A stretch of 64,000 nt of DNA from Glaciecola sp947496235 (GTDB taxonomy: Bacteria > Pseudomonadota > Gammaproteobacteria > Enterobacterales > Alteromonadaceae): positions 62,001-126,000 of the forward strand of contig NZ_JBLWFH010000006.1 of assembly GCF_050306235.1 (NCBI RefSeq), given 5' to 3'. Made by a program: the position numbers and the translations under genes. Below, piece after piece: positions 62,511 through 64,000 of this stretch (within the stretch, counting starts at the first letter, position 1; each line of letters starts with the position of its first letter). Below the pieces are notes generated by a model, which had not been told where the DNA came from, ran no database searches, and saw nothing but the letters and a program-made list of their open reading frames with translations.

Positions 62511-63641
62511 TTGTATGTTGCAACAACCCAAGGCTTGGTGAAAATTGAAAAAATACTGAATTTACCTGAGTCTCAATCTTCTGTTGTAACCATAAAAGGT
62601 AGTGCTGATAAAGCCTCCATTTCAGATTCTTATGAACACTTTGTTCAGCGTACAACTGGCGTGATCCAACGCATGGTTGATGGACAGAATTTTCACGTCA
62701 TTATAAGTCAAAATATCGATCACGGAGAATCATGGCAATTAGCCTTTGTTATCGGGCATCTATTAGCTTCTATTTCACGGCTGGCAGAGGGCGAACCAAA
62801 AGATAGCGATACCATAATTATTGCGTCTGGACGCGTTGATCCTTTAACAAATAAGGTAGAAAGGATTGAGTTTTTACAGCAGAAAATAATTCGGGCTCAA
62901 TTGGCGCTTTCAGGATTAAATTCCACAGCCAACTCGATTTGTTTTTTTATTCCAACAGACAACTATAGAGCGCCACTGCCAGATACTTCATTGGTATTAA
63001 CACCCGTCAATGAGTTACAAGAGCTTAGTAATTTTCTACAACGTCTTGGGCTATCGGTAAATAGCACCTTAACTACCACCGAGAGTAATCAGGTTTTCAC
63101 TGGTAATATCATTGAAAGCCAGTCTGTAAATAAAGCGTCTATCTTAGCTAAGTTTATTGCTGGCAGCCTAATGTTGCTATTGGCTTTGTGGTTCATCTTA
63201 ATACCTAACACAGAGACCTTGTTTATCGAAACCAGAGTCGGTTTAAACGGTTGCATTGAGACCCAAGAAATTACACATCCGTTTGAACTGTTTGAGTCAA
63301 ATATATTGCCTGCTATTAATCTCCATGGTTTATGCAGGATGCAGATTTTATTGCCAGAACATATTCAATCGGTATTTTTAATTTCAGATGCTAACAAGGT
63401 GTTGGTATTGGAAGAACAAAAAACAAACCTCTGGACGATTCCCTTGCCGAATAAGCAAAATATGTCTCGAGAGTACTTACTTTTTTTATCAACAAGCAAA
63501 TTAGATAAAGCGGATCAGCAAAGTCTAACTGACTATTTGTCGGGTCTAGAAAGCCCTTCAATATCCCCAGACATCATTAAAAGTTGGTCTAAAAAACAAA
63601 ATATTTCCGCTTTTTTTCTTACTCAACGACTGATTCACTAA
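62511..63641 (+). CDS. Membrane protein with Lon-protease-like (S16) fold
   Basis: 376 residues from the TTG at 62511. GGAGTAAGG at 62484-62492 is far from this TTG, and an ATA at 62496 is better spaced. Residues 1-180 resemble the Lon proteolytic domain: HGESWQLAFVIGHLLAS (serine Ser74, cf. DGPSAG), TIIIASGRVDPLTNKVERI (cf. the GEITLRGxVLPI block) and LQQKIIRAQLA...FFIPTDN (cf. LKEKLLAAxxxGIxxVIIPxEN). The position of the catalytic Lys aligns with Gln124. One membrane segment follows (about 212-232), then a roughly 140-residue extracytoplasmic domain. Probably inactive or altered; this alignment was done by eye. Confidence 0.6.
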   Translation: MYVATTQGLVKIEKILNLPESQSSVVTIKGSADKASISDSYEHFVQRTTGVIQRMVDGQNFHVIISQNIDHGESWQLAFVIGHLLASISRLAEGEPKDSDTIIIASGRVDPLTNKVERIEFLQQKIIRAQLALSGLNSTANSICFFIPTDNYRAPLPDTSLVLTPVNELQELSNFLQRLGLSVNSTLTTTESNQVFTGNIIESQSVNKASILAKFIAGSLMLLLALWFILIPNTETLFIETRVGLNGCIETQEITHPFELFESNILPAINLHGLCRMQILLPEHIQSVFLISDANKVLVLEEQKTNLWTIPLPNKQNMSREYLLFLSTSKLDKADQQSLTDYLSGLESPSISPDIIKSWSKKQNISAFFLTQRLIH

Positions 63642-63697
63642 AAAATCCAGCAAACTGTTTCATAACCTAAATTGAGTACATCAACATTGGGTTACCT

Positions 63698-64000
63698 ATG
63701 AAATTGCCATTAATTTTTATTGCTATTGTAATGTTAAGCGCCTGTTCTATGACGGAGCCGCAAGTTGCTGCGTTAGAACCTTCTAGTTCACGTCTTGATC
63801 AAAATTGTGTCGAGCAAGTTTTTAAACGGGAAGCACAGTCCAACGGCCATGCAAGCCAGTTTTTAGCATTAGCTAATAATGCAGAAGCTTGTCTTGGTAA
63901 TCAGCAATTTTCTGCAAACCATCCAGACAATCATACTGCGATGCAGTTACAAGCGCTGGCTGTGACTTCTTATATTAAGTCTGGCGAAGTATCCTTAGCT
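63698..64000 (+). CDS. Lipoprotein, partial (continues past window)
   Basis: The first 101 residues are visible. Signal peptide MKLPLIFIAIVMLSAC with lipobox LSAC and Cys16; then a linker and a helical region (about 30-101) that may start a TPR-type array (AMQLQALAVTSYIKSGEVSLA). The ATG at 63698 lacks a clear Shine-Dalgarno. Probably the eighth member of the kinase-FHA cluster, so the cluster continues outside the window. Confidence 0.75.
   Translation, partial: MKLPLIFIAIVMLSACSMTEPQVAALEPSSSRLDQNCVEQVFKREAQSNGHASQFLALANNAEACLGNQQFSANHPDNHTAMQLQALAVTSYIKSGEVSLA

Noticed and set aside
55492..64000. Possible Zorya-type anti-phage defence system from the MotB/ExbD-like first gene
   Set aside because: No ZorA-like channel partner, helicase or nuclease gene is present; the rest of the cluster is kinase, FHA and Lon-like.

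Overview
The window is a stretch of gammaproteobacterial chromosome, AT-rich (I would guess about 40% G+C; not counted). Gene orders such as lolB-ispE-prs-rplY-pth, hemA-prfA-prmC-sirB2-kdsA, mnmA-hflD-purB, cspD/clpS-clpA-infA-bpt-aat-trxB and hexR-pyk/zwf-pgl-edd-glk-eda, together with a HexR-type Entner-Doudoroff regulon, point to a marine Alteromonadales relative (Glaciecola/Paraglaciecola/Alteromonas-like). That placement is inference from gene content and order. I saw no rRNA, tRNA, CRISPR array, insertion sequence or prophage.

Layout. 1-4153 (minus): lolB-ispE, prs, a small lipoprotein, rplY and the 5' part of pth. 4329-8862 (plus): hemA-prfA-prmC-sirB2-kdsA, i.e. haem precursor synthesis, translation termination and KDO synthesis. 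8872-14326 (minus): a membrane class III nucleotide cyclase, purB, hflD, mnmA, rluE (with no normal start codon) and cspD. 14567-17176 (plus): clpS-clpA. 17249-19952 (minus): infA, bpt, aat, trxB; with ClpSA this puts the N-degron pathway (tagging enzymes, adaptor, unfoldase) in one place. 20230-24055: yfbV, sprT, sppA, a tiny basic protein and the nitroreductase ydjA.

24110-43312 is a carbon-metabolism block: hexR-pyk (minus) facing zwf-pgl-edd-glk-eda (plus), then yeaD and gapA (minus), malQ-glgB-glgX (plus), msrB, and a second long-form glyceraldehyde-3-phosphate dehydrogenase. Palindromes of the TGTAAT...ATTACA type lie before zwf and gapA and near the second GAPDH, consistent with HexR control. 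43434-50804 holds an M14 peptidase, an alanine/sodium symporter, a zinc-ribbon membrane protein, YeaC (DUF1315), a large DUF349 coiled-coil protein and ansA. 50924-55407 is an ABC ATPase plus a permease fused to an M1 aminopeptidase-like domain.

The most novel part is 55492-64000 (running off the end): eight same-strand, tightly packed genes. They encode two small single-span membrane proteins (the first ExbD/MotB-like at its N-terminus), a transmembrane Ser/Thr kinase with an extracytoplasmic FGE/SUMF1-like domain, a protein with a periplasmic N-terminus and a cytoplasmic FHA domain, two soluble proteins of unknown family, a membrane-anchored Lon-protease-like (S16 fold) protein that seems to lack the catalytic lysine, and a lipoprotein. 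I read it as a candidate envelope-spanning phospho-signalling system (kinase writes, FHA reads). No type VI secretion core gene, Zorya partner or phosphatase is visible in the window. Other notable items are a 51-base near-perfect palindrome inside the pth coding sequence, a changed catalytic loop in Pth, a hairpin burying the cyclase start codon, and rluE's missing start.
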